A stretch of 11,619 nt of DNA from Gammaproteobacteria bacterium (GTDB lineage: Bacteria; Pseudomonadota; Gammaproteobacteria; UBA9339), in assembly GCA_018814965.1 (NCBI GenBank), contig JAHIYS010000186.1, forward strand, positions 1 through 11,619, read 5' to 3'. Positions 1-7,248 of the stretch are shown one piece after another (the stretch's first letter is position 1; every line of letters begins with the position of its first letter). The notes below the pieces were generated by a model. It worked only from the letters and a program-made list of their open reading frames with translations, had not been told where the DNA came from and made no database searches. Both the position numbers and the translations under genes were made by a program.

Positions 1-1
1 G

Positions 2-200
2 CCTAAAGCCCAAATCAAAAATAAAGTTAAGATTAAAGCTAAGGTGAAAACTAAGGGATCAGTCAAAACTAAGTCTAGTGTTAGAGCTAAAGCTAAAATT
101 CAGACTAAAGTTAAAACTAAAACAAAAATGAAAGCTAAGGCTAAGGTTAAACCTAAAGCCAAAGTTAAAACTAAAACAATAGCGAAAGTAAAGGCTAAAA
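2..200 (+). repeat. Low-complexity Lys-codon repeat tract inside dksA
   Basis: This A-rich tract is built from irregular units such as AAAGCTAAG and AAAGTTAAAACTAAA, encoding Lys-Ala, Lys-Val and Lys-Thr dipeptides. One exact 19-nt direct repeat (AAAGTTAAAACTAAAACAA) is present at 107-125 and 161-179, offset by 54 nt or 18 codons. That offset keeps the reading frame. The tract resembles the basic tails of histone-H1-like bacterial proteins and is likely to vary in length by slippage or recombination (inference). Confidence 0.75.
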
Positions 201-736
201 AAGAGATTTTTAAGCAGAAGGTTCGCAAGCCAGAGAAAAAAATGAAGCAAGAAAAGATCTCAAAAAATGTGCCAAAAAAGATTTTAGCATCAAAAGCAAA
301 AAATGCTTTTGGTCCGGCTAAAGTTAAGCCGTATCAAGGTAAGCAAAATGAAGAGTATATGAGCAAAAAGCAGCTTGATCATTTTCGGAAAGTTTTATTA
401 GATTGGAAGAATGAATTAATGGGAGAAGTGGACCGTACAATGCAGAATATGCAAGAAGGTGTTGCTAATTATCCAGATCCAGTAGATAGGGCAAGCCAAG
501 AAGAGGAGTTCAATTTAGAGTTGCGTGCCCGTGATCGCGAACGTAAGTTATTAAGAAAAATAGAGGAAACATTAAATCGGATTAGTGATAATGATTATGG
601 TTATTGCGATGATTGTGGTGCTGAAATAGGTATTCGACGTCTTGAAGTGCGACCAACTGCTACTCAATGCATAGAGTGCAAAACTATTTCTGAAATTAGA
701 GAAAAACAAATAGGCGATGGTGGTTTGTATAATTAG
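2..736 (+). CDS. dksA: RNA polymerase-binding transcription factor DksA with lysine-rich N-terminal extension (5' partial)
   Basis: DksA binds in the secondary channel of RNA polymerase and, with ppGpp, adjusts rRNA and amino-acid promoters. The frame is open to the left edge, so the true start lies outside the window; a GTG at 44 and ATGs at 128 and 242 are internal candidates. Numbered from the GTG at 44, the coiled-coil tip reads PDPVDRAS with the key residues Asp145, Asp148 and Ala150. These match E. coli D71, D74 and A76 at a constant offset of 74. The zinc finger is CX2C-X17-CX2C (Cys188, 191, 209, 212). Homology to E. coli DksA begins at about KPYQ (residues 95-98). Everything before it is an added tail dominated by alternating Lys-X (X = Ala, Val, Thr, Ile), at least 88 residues beyond the E. 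coli N-terminus within the window. E. coli DksA has 151 residues. The core is certain; whether translation starts upstream or at an internal start is not settled. Confidence 0.95.
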   Translation, partial: PKAQIKNKVKIKAKVKTKGSVKTKSSVRAKAKIQTKVKTKTKMKAKAKVKPKAKVKTKTIAKVKAKKEIFKQKVRKPEKKMKQEKISKNVPKKILASKAKNAFGPAKVKPYQGKQNEEYMSKKQLDHFRKVLLDWKNELMGEVDRTMQNMQEGVANYPDPVDRASQEEEFNLELRARDRERKLLRKIEETLNRISDNDYGYCDDCGAEIGIRRLEVRPTATQCIECKTISEIREKQIGDGGLYN

Positions 737-825
737 TTATTTGGTTAAGGTGGTTGCCTTCATATGGTAATGTCGTTGTAGCCATATTCTTCCATCCAGG
801 TTAAGGCGTAACGTAAAGTCTATAG

Positions 826-859
826 ACTGCCAAATGAGTTTTATTTGGCAGTTTTTTTT
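826..859 (+). terminator. Intrinsic terminator of dksA
   Basis: A perfect 10-bp stem, ACTGCCAAAT (826-835) with ATTTGGCAGT (843-852), has a 7-nt loop and runs into eight T residues (852-859). A 12-bp palindrome AGTCTATAGACT (817-828) overlaps its left edge. The terminator separates dksA from lysS, so lysS probably has its own promoter in the short space after it; no convincing -35/-10 pair was found there. Confidence 0.92.
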
Positions 860-904
860 GTTATGTTTGTCATAGTGTTGAACTTCAATTAAGAGAGCAT
901 ATTT

Positions 905-2407
905 ATGGTTACTGATAATTCCCCAGCATTGTCGATTAATGAACAGATTTCACAGCGTAGAGAAAAGTTAAAGAAAATACGGTCCCAAGGGAATGCTTAT
1001 CCTAATGATTTTCATCGCAATTGTTTATCCCAAGAATTATTGGACTCTTATAGTGGTGATGATACTGAAGTTCTTCAGGAGAAACATATTGAGGTCAAGA
1101 TAGCTGGAAGGATTATGACCAAAAGAGTTATGGGCAAAGCTAGTTTTGTCCATATCCAAGATATGTCAGGTAAGATCCAGATCTATATTAAACAAAGCGA
1201 TCTTAAAGATGGTTTATACGAACAATTTTTGAGCTGGGACCTGGGAGATATTGTTGGGGTTTGTGGTGTGGTCTTTAAAACCAAAACTGGAGAACTTTCA
1301 GTTAGGGCACAAGATTTATTTTTATTGGCAAAATCACTTTTGCCTATGCCAGAGAAATTTCATGGTTTAGTGGATCAAGAAACTCGTTATCGCCAACGTT
1401 ATTTAGATCTTATAAGTAATCCTGAGACCCGTAAAGTTTTTGAAATTAGATCTCGCATTATTACTGCGATGCGGGAGTTTTTTGTTGCCAGGGGGTTTTT
1501 AGAGGTTGAAACTCCCATGATGCACCCGATTCCTGGTGGCGCAAGTGCACGTCCTTTTATCACTCATCATAATACGCTTGATATGCAGTTATATTTACGT
1601 ATAGCGCCTGAATTATATCTCAAGCAATTAGTGGTAGGTGGAATGGAAAAAGTATTTGAGATTAATCGTTGTTTTCGCAATGAGGGGATCTCAGTAAGAC
1701 ATAATCCTGAATTTACGACAGTGGAGTTTTATCAAGCATATGCTGATTACCATGATCTGATGAATTTTACTGAAGAGATGTTGCGTTATTTGGCGTCCGA
1801 AGTTTTAGGTACTACCACTATTAAATATCAAGGATCAGAATTTGATTTATCTCACCCATTTACGCGGATAACGATGAAAGATGCTATTGTTCAGCATAAT
1901 CCTGATGTTAGTGGAGCTGATCTTGATGATATTAATAAGGCACGCAAGATAGCAGAGAATCTAGGGATAACGGTTATGGATGGTTGCGGTTTAGGAAAAA
2001 TTCAATACGGGATTTTTGAAAAAACTGTTGAAAAAGAATTAAAAGATCCTACATTTATCACGGCGTATCCTGCAGAGGTTTCCCCTCTTGCGCGCGCTAA
2101 TGATCAAGATCCTTTCCTTACTGATCGGTTTGAATTTTTTGTTGGTGGCAGAGAAATCGCCAATGGTTTTTCTGAATTAAACGATCCAGAGGATCAGGCT
2201 AGTCGTTTTCGTAAACAAGCTGATGAGCTTGCAAGCGGTGATCAAGAGGCGATGCATTATGACGAAAATTATATAACTGCACTTGAATATGGGTTGCCTC
2301 CAACAGCAGGCGAGGGTATAGGTATTGATCGGTTGATTATGTTCTTTACTGATGCGCCATCAATTCGCGATGTGATTTTGTTTCCGTTATTACGAACCCT
2401 GGCGTAG
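905..2407 (+). CDS. lysS: Lysyl-tRNA synthetase, class II
   Basis: This cytosolic enzyme charges tRNA-Lys with lysine using ATP. The protein has 500 residues, against 505 in E. coli LysS. An N-terminal OB-fold for anticodon binding covers roughly residues 62-145. The class II catalytic core follows: motif 1 around 197-215 (FLEVETPMM then PGGASARPF), motif 2 around 250-276 (FEINRCFRNEG, then HNPEFTTVEFYQAY) and motif 3 around 467-497 (GEGIGIDRL, then SIRDVILFPLLR). The ATG at 905 is preceded by a purine-rich AAGAGAG at 891-897. The gene stands alone between the dksA terminator and a weak hairpin after its stop. In many gammaproteobacteria lysS follows prfB; here dksA occupies that position. 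Confidence 0.98.
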   Translation: MVTDNSPALSINEQISQRREKLKKIRSQGNAYPNDFHRNCLSQELLDSYSGDDTEVLQEKHIEVKIAGRIMTKRVMGKASFVHIQDMSGKIQIYIKQSDLKDGLYEQFLSWDLGDIVGVCGVVFKTKTGELSVRAQDLFLLAKSLLPMPEKFHGLVDQETRYRQRYLDLISNPETRKVFEIRSRIITAMREFFVARGFLEVETPMMHPIPGGASARPFITHHNTLDMQLYLRIAPELYLKQLVVGGMEKVFEINRCFRNEGISVRHNPEFTTVEFYQAYADYHDLMNFTEEMLRYLASEVLGTTTIKYQGSEFDLSHPFTRITMKDAIVQHNPDVSGADLDDINKARKIAENLGITVMDGCGLGKIQYGIFEKTVEKELKDPTFITAYPAEVSPLARANDQDPFLTDRFEFFVGGREIANGFSELNDPEDQASRFRKQADELASGDQEAMHYDENYITALEYGLPPTAGEGIGIDRLIMFFTDAPSIRDVILFPLLRTLA

Positions 2408-2436
2408 ATAACCTCAGTTTTCTCCACATCTTTATG

Positions 2437-2463
2437 AAGCAGCTATTCTTTAGGTGCTTTTTT
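2437..2463 (+). terminator. Probable weak terminator after lysS
   Basis: An imperfect stem, AAGCAGCT (2437-2444) with AGGTGCTT (2452-2459), has one G-G mismatch and a 7-nt loop. It is followed by a run of six T residues (2458-2463) and a second T-rich stretch. It lies 30 nt after the lysS stop. The position and T tract fit an intrinsic terminator; the stem is short, so confidence is moderate. Confidence 0.5.
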
Positions 2464-2551
2464 GCCTTCTTTTTTAAATATAGCCACATTTAAGCAACCC
2501 TTAATAATTCTCTGCTATTTATATATTGTGTATCTAAATTAGTGCTGGTTA

Positions 2552-2580
2552 TTTACATTGATGTTTATACATAACATATT
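2552..2580 (+). promoter_or_regulatory. Candidate promoter for the small lipoprotein gene
   Basis: TTTACA (2552-2557, 5 of 6 to the -35 consensus) is spaced 17 nt from CATATT (2575-2580, 4 of 6 to the -10). The predicted start would be near 2587, giving a leader of about 28 nt that contains the AAGGAG ribosome site at 2601-2606. AT-rich DNA yields such matches often, so this is tentative. Confidence 0.35.
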
Positions 2581-2614
2581 GATTAATAATAACATTATAT
2601 AAGGAGAATAATAT

Positions 2615-2968
2615 ATGCATAAGTTTTTACCAGTTGCAATTTTAGTTTTATTGAGCACCGGTTGTGCCACAATGTTTAGAGGCACAGAGCAAAGTGTTTC
2701 AATTAATACCACCCCAAATGGGGCTAAGGTGATGTTCTCTGATGGTCGTAGTTGTATATCCCCATGTAATTTGTCTGTGAAGAGAAAGGATACCGTAGGC
2801 ATTACAATTGAAAAAAAGGGTTATCACACTCATACAACTTCACTGGTTCCAACTTTATCTGGATCGGGAGTTCTGTTAGGTGGGATCGTTGATTATGGTA
2901 CTGGAGCGGTCTATGATTTGCAACCAAACCCATTACATGTTCATTTGATTTCAGAAAATAAATCGTAA
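2615..2968 (+). CDS. Small lipoprotein with PEGA-like domain
   Basis: The function is unknown. The 117-residue product starts with a lipoprotein signal: a short basic N-terminus, a hydrophobic stretch and the lipobox LSTGC, so Cys17 would be lipidated and the protein anchored in an envelope membrane, facing the periplasm. The mature part (SVSINTTPNGAKVMF, then the CISPC pair and VGITIEKKGY) looks like the PEGA-type beta-rich fold. The C-terminal GGIVDYGTGAVYDLQPNPL segment is common in small gammaproteobacterial lipoproteins (recalled pattern, not searched). Cys47 and Cys51 might form a disulfide. A strong AAGGAG (2601-2606) sits 8 nt before the ATG, which fixes the start. The gene is monocistronic and converges on cpdA. 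Confidence 0.85.
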   Translation: MHKFLPVAILVLLSTGCATMFRGTEQSVSINTTPNGAKVMFSDGRSCISPCNLSVKRKDTVGITIEKKGYHTHTTSLVPTLSGSGVLLGGIVDYGTGAVYDLQPNPLHVHLISENKS

Positions 2969-2977
2969 TTCTAAGAA

Positions 2978-3009
2978 ATAGTCAGTTGATCTAAAAATCA
3001 ACTGACTAT
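2978..3009. terminator. Convergent 13-bp perfect inverted repeat, probable bidirectional terminator
   Basis: ATAGTCAGTTGAT (2978-2990) pairs perfectly with ATCAACTGACTAT (2997-3009) around a 6-nt loop. It lies between two converging genes, 9 nt past the lipoprotein stop and 10 nt past the cpdA stop on the other strand. Neither side has a clean T tract: the minus-strand side continues TTTCTTAG and the plus side GCTTGTTA. Position suggests shared termination; the sequence could also act as a transcript-end stabiliser. Confidence 0.65.
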
Positions 3010-3019
3010 GCTTGTTATA

Positions 3020-3823
3020 TTAGTATCCTTTGCTATTGGTGTCAGGAATAAACTCATCATTATGCTCGATGCGCACAACTTCGGTTTGTATGGTTCCATC
3101 GTCGTATAAGTTTATCCAACGATATCCTGGCATTAGAGTATCTAATTTAAAGCCATCGCTTTTAACTGTGAATTGCCAGCTGGTTGATGGTGTGGATAAA
3201 AAAATAACATTTTGTCGCGTAATAGAGGTTTCTTGATGAATGTGACCACAAACTACTGCTTTAATGTTTTTATATCTATCGATAATTTCTAAGAATTGAG
3301 GGCCATTTTGTAGTTTAATTTTATCAATCCAGGTGCTACTAACTGGTAGAACATGATGATGTATAAAAATAATTACCGGATGTTTTGAATTTTTGTCTAA
3401 ACTTTCTTGTAAAAAATTTAACTCATCATTGCCTAACCTGCCATCAACATGTTGTGATAAGTGGGAGTTTAATAAAATAATACGCCAGTTGGTTAAGTCT
3501 GATATTTTGGTTACCACCTGAGTGGGATTGCCAAATATTTTACTAAAAAATGGTAAATAATCGTGGTTTCCAGCCGTTCCAACTATTGGACATTTAAATT
3601 GTTGGAGAATCTTTGCTGCTATTTTATAAGATTCAAGAGAGTAATCTTGAGATACATCACCGCTTAAGACGATTAAATCAGGACGATTTTGCTCAATATT
3701 GTCTAAGATTTTGGCGATTACTTGATGTAAGGTTTTTAATGAATTGATTCCTACTAGCTTTGCTTGAGGATCGCTAAATAGGTGCAGATCTGTTATCTGT
3801 AAAATCTTTATTAATTGATTCAT
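3020..3823 (-). CDS. cpdA: 3',5'-cyclic AMP phosphodiesterase CpdA
   Basis: This is a metallophosphoesterase predicted to hydrolyse cAMP to AMP in the cytoplasm, lowering CRP-cAMP signalling. The 267 residues compare with 275 in E. coli CpdA. Metal ligands appear in the family order: DLH (Asp12, His14), GD (Asp56), GNHD (Asn86, His87), the HHH run (155-157) and GHIH (His194, His196). The ATG is preceded on the minus strand by AAGGAG at 3832-3837 with 8-nt spacing, a strong site that decides the start. It has its own 109-nt upstream region, AT-rich and without a convincing promoter match, and is separate from the ABC operon behind it. Other class III phosphodiesterases share the metal motifs, but the overall match to CpdA, including the start ILQITDLHL, is good. 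Confidence 0.9.
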   Translation of the reverse strand: MNQLIKILQITDLHLFSDPQAKLVGINSLKTLHQVIAKILDNIEQNRPDLIVLSGDVSQDYSLESYKIAAKILQQFKCPIVGTAGNHDYLPFFSKIFGNPTQVVTKISDLTNWRIILLNSHLSQHVDGRLGNDELNFLQESLDKNSKHPVIIFIHHHVLPVSSTWIDKIKLQNGPQFLEIIDRYKNIKAVVCGHIHQETSITRQNVIFLSTPSTSWQFTVKSDGFKLDTLMPGYRWINLYDDGTIQTEVVRIEHNDEFIPDTNSKGY

Positions 3824-3932
3824 TAATAAATCTCCTTGTCCTGTTTCTAGCTTTTAAATCAGCTAAATAATTTAACTTTTGATTTAATATACACAATAAA
3901 TCATTAAACAACCTTTTTGCAAGAGAGCTTTG

Positions 3933-5234
3933 TTATTTTGGATTTTCTAAGCTTAATTGTCCAGTATTGTAATCATAAGCAAAGATCTCAGCATAGCGCC
4001 CCCATTCAATAACTACTTTTAATGTTTCTTGAGCAGCATCTTCGCTTAGGTAATCCTCGAGTTCGTTTAGAAATCTTTCTTCAGCTGCTCTATGTTCAGG
4101 GCGTTCATCTAATATATGTCGAATGTAATATGCTAATGGAATATAGCTGAGAAGATGATTGGCGAATATTTTTTTGCGTTCTAAAATATCAGCCTCAGCA
4201 AAAAGTTTGCCGGCAGCATTTAGCTCAATATCCCCTTTTGAGACCTGGGCAAAGCGTAATATTTCTAAAGCTTCTGTGATAGGGAAGAGATCATCTATGT
4301 TTAGATGTAATTCGTCAGCTACCAGCGGTAAATCGATTTTTTTATCATGATATTCTGGCTCAATAAGCATATCTAATAAGCCAGTAATTTCTGATATTTG
4401 TACATCTGGTAAACGGTAGCCAAGGGTAATGGTTTTATACCGATATGTAGTGCTAAGATCATTGGCAGAACTTGTCATGAGGGTATAAATTTTATCGATT
4501 AATAGTCGGAATTTTGGGTTTTGATCATTGCGTGGATGAGGAATGTCAACGATTAGTTCTGTGCGGATATTGCTAGGACTGGACCCAAAAACAATGATTC
4601 TGTCGGCCAGTAAAGCCGCTTCACCTATATTATGTGTTACTAATAAAATGCTTTTTATGTTGGCCTGTTTTTCTTGCCATAAATCTAAAAGATCGCTACG
4701 TAAATTATCAGCAGTTAAAACGTCTAAAGCAGAAAAAGGTTCATCCATTAATAAAACATCTGGGTTTACTACTAGTGCACGCGCAAAACCCACTCGTTGC
4801 TTCATGCCGCCAGATAATTCTTTAGGGTATGCAGATTCAAATCCATCCAACCCCACTACGTCAATAGCCTTTAAAGAGCGTGAGCGGCGTTCATTTTTTG
4901 CAACTCCTTGAGCCTCAAGCCCAAGTTCAACATTTTGGAGTACTGTTAACCAGGGCATAAGAGCAAAGCTTTGAAATACCATAGCTATCCCATTAGCGGG
5001 GTCAGTAACCTTGTCACCGCGATAAACCACTTCACCTGAGGTGGGGTTAATTAAGCCCGCGATAATGCGTAATAATGTTGATTTGCCAGAGCCAGATTTA
5101 CCTAAAAGAGCTACAATTTCTCCTTCATATAATTCAAGATTCACGTCATCTAGCACCAATAAATCTTGATGATCATTTTGTTTAAAAGATTTCTTGATGT
5201 TTTTAATCTTGATGATCGGTCGTTTGTTGTTCAT
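3933..5234 (-). CDS. ABC transporter ATPase, nitrate/sulfonate/taurine type, with C-terminal AAA-associated domain
   Basis: This is the energising subunit of an ABC importer, acting on the cytoplasmic face with the permease just upstream. Counting from the ATG at 5234 it has 433 residues. The nucleotide-binding domain shows Walker A GKSGSGKST (45-53), Q-loop Gln88, signature LSGGMKQR (140-147), Walker B LLMDEP (161-166) and switch His201. This part resembles NrtD/SsuB/TauB. Residues from about 270 to 425 form a second, mostly helical domain rich in acidic residues. I match it to the AAA-associated C-terminal domain (PF09821) from memory. An in-frame TTG at 5246 would add four residues. Neither start has a clear ribosome site, and the gap to the permease stop is 37 nt, so the two are probably cotranscribed. 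The substrate is not known. Confidence 0.9.
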   Translation of the reverse strand: MNNKRPIIKIKNIKKSFKQNDHQDLLVLDDVNLELYEGEIVALLGKSGSGKSTLLRIIAGLINPTSGEVVYRGDKVTDPANGIAMVFQSFALMPWLTVLQNVELGLEAQGVAKNERRSRSLKAIDVVGLDGFESAYPKELSGGMKQRVGFARALVVNPDVLLMDEPFSALDVLTADNLRSDLLDLWQEKQANIKSILLVTHNIGEAALLADRIIVFGSSPSNIRTELIVDIPHPRNDQNPKFRLLIDKIYTLMTSSANDLSTTYRYKTITLGYRLPDVQISEITGLLDMLIEPEYHDKKIDLPLVADELHLNIDDLFPITEALEILRFAQVSKGDIELNAAGKLFAEADILERKKIFANHLLSYIPLAYYIRHILDERPEHRAAEERFLNELEDYLSEDAAQETLKVVIEWGRYAEIFAYDYNTGQLSLENPK

Positions 5235-5271
5235 AAGCGTCTGCAATATAGTTAAGGTAACTTAATAATCT

Positions 5272-7008
5272 TTAATCTACTTTAAACCGTTCCATGGCAA
5301 CATTATAAAGCGGTCTCCAAAATAATCTATTAATTAATAATACTATTATGCACATTATTATAGTACCCAGGGCAATTCTTGGAAAATCACCAGCATCAAA
5401 GTTTATTCGTATATATGCTCCAAGACCAGTGGCTTCAAGTTTTATCCCGCCCCAATTGATTACTTCTGCCACAATGCTAGCGTTCCAAGCTCCTCCTGCG
5501 GCTGTAATTGCTCCGGTAATAAGGTCAGGAGCAATTCCAGGTAAAATAAAACGGCGCCACCAAAGATATCCTGTTACTTTGAAATTAGCAGCAGCAAGTC
5601 TCAATTCTTTGGGCAAAGCACTGGTGCCGGCGATAACGTTAAATAGGATGTACCATTGTGTTCCCAGCACCATTAGTGGTGCTACCCAGATCTCAATATT
5701 TAATTTTAAAGTTATGACTAGTAGTGCTACTGCAGGAAAGAATACATTTGCGGGAAATGCGGCGACAAATTTGATTATGGGTTGAAAAATAGTTACGAGT
5801 TTTGGTCTTAAGCCAATCCACACCCCAACCGGCACCCAAATCAAACATGATATGAGAATTAAACTCATAACGCGGATGCCAGTATAGAGGCCAAGAAGTC
5901 CTACATGCCTGGTTTCAGCGAAAGAAATATTGGCAAATATAAAGCGCCAGATAAGAATGGATGCAGCTATAATGGCAATGATAAGTAAAGAATAGTTTAA
6001 TTTAATCAGGATATCTGGCAATTTTTTCTTGGTTGATGTTTGGGTCTTTTTGCCAAGTGGTTTTAAATTGATCCAAATGTCAGCAAGACTAGCTAGCCAA
6101 GAAGTGGTTTGGCGTAAAAGTTTTGTGCGTTGAAATAGGGTAATTAGCCACACTCTGGGTGCTCTCTCATCATCATTTTGAGAGTCTTGGAATTTTTCGG
6201 TCCAGTATATTAGTGGTCTAAATAATAGCTGATCATATAAAAAGATGACTACGAGCATGCAAACTATCGCGTAAATAAAAGCTTTATTATTTGCTTCGGT
6301 TATGGCTAGAGAGAGATAAGATCCGATTCCTGGTAAGGAAACATGCTGGCCAGCTATTGATAAAGCTTCGCATGCGATAACAAAAAACCAGCTTCCTGAC
6401 ATTGACATCATCATATTCCAAAGAAGGCGGGGCATTGAAAATGGTACCTCTACCCTCCAAAATCTTTGCCAGGATGATAGATGAAAAACACTTGCAGCTT
6501 CTTTTAGTTCTTTTGGTACGGTTTTTACTCCTTGATAAAAACTTAGAGCCATATTCCATACTTGTGAAGTAAAAATGCCAAAAATTGCAGCGCATTCAGG
6601 TCCCAGCATGCTATTTTTAAAAATGAAAATAAAGGCAGCGCTGGTGATGGAAAGAAAGCTTAAAACTGGTGCAGATTGTAAGACATCAATTATTGGTATT
6701 ATTAGGCGTTCAGCATGTTTATTTTTTGCGGCTAACGTACCAAAGGTAAAAGTAAATACAAGAGAGAAAAACAAAGCGATAAACAATCGCATGGTTGTGC
6801 GTAGGGCGTATATTGGTAAGTGAGTCGGATTTAGTGAAATAGGAATAACGTCGCCAAAATTGTAGGAGGCAGTCATTTGTTTGGCGCCCCAGGCAACGAG
6901 AACGATAAAAGTAAAAACCAAAACAATTGCTATAATATCCCAATAATTTGGGATAGACCAAATGGTGGCTTCATTTTTATTATAAGTTTGTTTAGTAAGA
7001 AAACCCAT
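5272..7008 (-). CDS. ABC transporter permease with two tandem transmembrane domains
   Basis: This is an inner-membrane permease of the nitrate/sulfonate/bicarbonate class. Its 578 residues are about twice the usual single permease because two domains are fused. The first half has an N-terminal membrane segment at about 22-41 and an EAA loop at about 167-190 (ELKEAASVFHLSSWQRFW). A polar linker spans about 270-335. The second half has its own EAA loop at about 467-490 (ELRLAAANFKVTGYLWWRRF). The fused chain can supply both membrane halves of one transporter, with the neighbouring ATPase as partner. No substrate-binding protein is encoded beside it, so substrate recognition must be by the permease itself or by a distant protein. 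The ATG has no good ribosome site. The gene is divergent from the amino-acid importer operon. The substrate is unknown. Confidence 0.9.
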   Translation of the reverse strand: MGFLTKQTYNKNEATIWSIPNYWDIIAIVLVFTFIVLVAWGAKQMTASYNFGDVIPISLNPTHLPIYALRTTMRLFIALFFSLVFTFTFGTLAAKNKHAERLIIPIIDVLQSAPVLSFLSITSAAFIFIFKNSMLGPECAAIFGIFTSQVWNMALSFYQGVKTVPKELKEAASVFHLSSWQRFWRVEVPFSMPRLLWNMMMSMSGSWFFVIACEALSIAGQHVSLPGIGSYLSLAITEANNKAFIYAIVCMLVVIFLYDQLLFRPLIYWTEKFQDSQNDDERAPRVWLITLFQRTKLLRQTTSWLASLADIWINLKPLGKKTQTSTKKKLPDILIKLNYSLLIIAIIAASILIWRFIFANISFAETRHVGLLGLYTGIRVMSLILISCLIWVPVGVWIGLRPKLVTIFQPIIKFVAAFPANVFFPAVALLVITLKLNIEIWVAPLMVLGTQWYILFNVIAGTSALPKELRLAAANFKVTGYLWWRRFILPGIAPDLITGAITAAGGAWNASIVAEVINWGGIKLEATGLGAYIRINFDAGDFPRIALGTIIMCIIVLLINRLFWRPLYNVAMERFKVD

Positions 7009-7082
7009 AAGGCAAATGTTACCCCGAGTATCGTAAATAGTCCAAGTTATCGTGTAGTTAAATGCATAATAAACACGAGAAT

Positions 7083-7111
7083 TTGCTTTTTTATTAGCCT
7101 TAATATACGAT
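7083..7111 (+). promoter_or_regulatory. Candidate promoter for the leader RNA and amino-acid importer operon
   Basis: TTGCTT (7083-7088, 3 of 6) lies 17 nt before TACGAT (7106-7111, 4 of 6). Transcription would start near 7118, only a few bases before the leader-peptide ATG at 7121, so the leader peptide would be almost leaderless. This agrees with the lack of a ribosome site before it. The rest of 7009-7120 must also hold the divergent permease promoter; a minus-strand TATATT (7102-7107) is a possible -10 overlapping this one. Weak matches, so tentative. Confidence 0.35.
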
Positions 7112-7120
7112 GCTCATCTT

Positions 7121-7168
7121 ATGAATAGAATTTATTTACATCATCATTGCCACCAACACCCAAGGTAG
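7121..7168 (+). CDS. Histidine-rich leader peptide (hisL-like)
   Basis: A 15-codon reading frame, MNRIYLHHHCHQHPR then TAG, has five His codons within codons 7-13 (CAT CAT CAT TGC CAC CAA CAC). It strongly resembles the E. coli his operon leader peptide, which begins MTRV and ends with seven His followed by Pro-Asp; the start (M-polar-R-aliphatic) and the His-then-Pro end are shared. Such peptides act as sensors: a ribosome stalls at the His codons when charged tRNA-His is scarce and changes the fold of the RNA that follows. Here the frame is followed by alternative hairpins and a terminator, then by an amino-acid importer operon. No clear Shine-Dalgarno precedes the ATG, which is the main weakness; near-leaderless translation is possible. 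Confidence 0.8.
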   Translation: MNRIYLHHHCHQHPR

Positions 7169-7248
7169 CCTTCTTATCTTTATGGGAGGCTATATTTTGG
7201 TCTCCTGTAAACTTCTCTTGATGTTATATATGTTCCAAGTTCCAAGAT

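Noticed and set aside
44..46. GTG at 44 as the start of dksA
   Set aside because: The frame is open from the left edge with the same Lys-X pattern before and after this codon, and no ribosome site precedes it, so it is more likely an internal Val codon.
762..787. ATATGG/CCATAT inverted repeat after dksA
   Set aside because: It is only 6 bp with a 14-nt loop in AT-rich DNA, and a much stronger terminator follows.
2539..2802. 87-codon minus-strand frame over the lipoprotein gene
   Set aside because: The plus-strand lipoprotein has a lipobox and strong ribosome site; the minus frame has neither.
4543..4911. 122-codon plus-strand frame opposite the ABC ATPase
   Set aside because: It lies wholly antisense to the Walker/signature region of a clear ATPase gene, and its product has no recognisable features.
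5348..5785. 145-codon plus-strand frame opposite the double permease
   Set aside because: It is antisense to the second permease domain with its EAA loop; its hydrophobic and proline-rich pattern mirrors that gene.
7232..7246. Tandem GTTCCAAGTTCCAAG as a tRNA T-arm or short-repeat array
   Set aside because: There is no acceptor stem or anticodon arm around it and only two copies; it lies in the loop between the attenuator arms.
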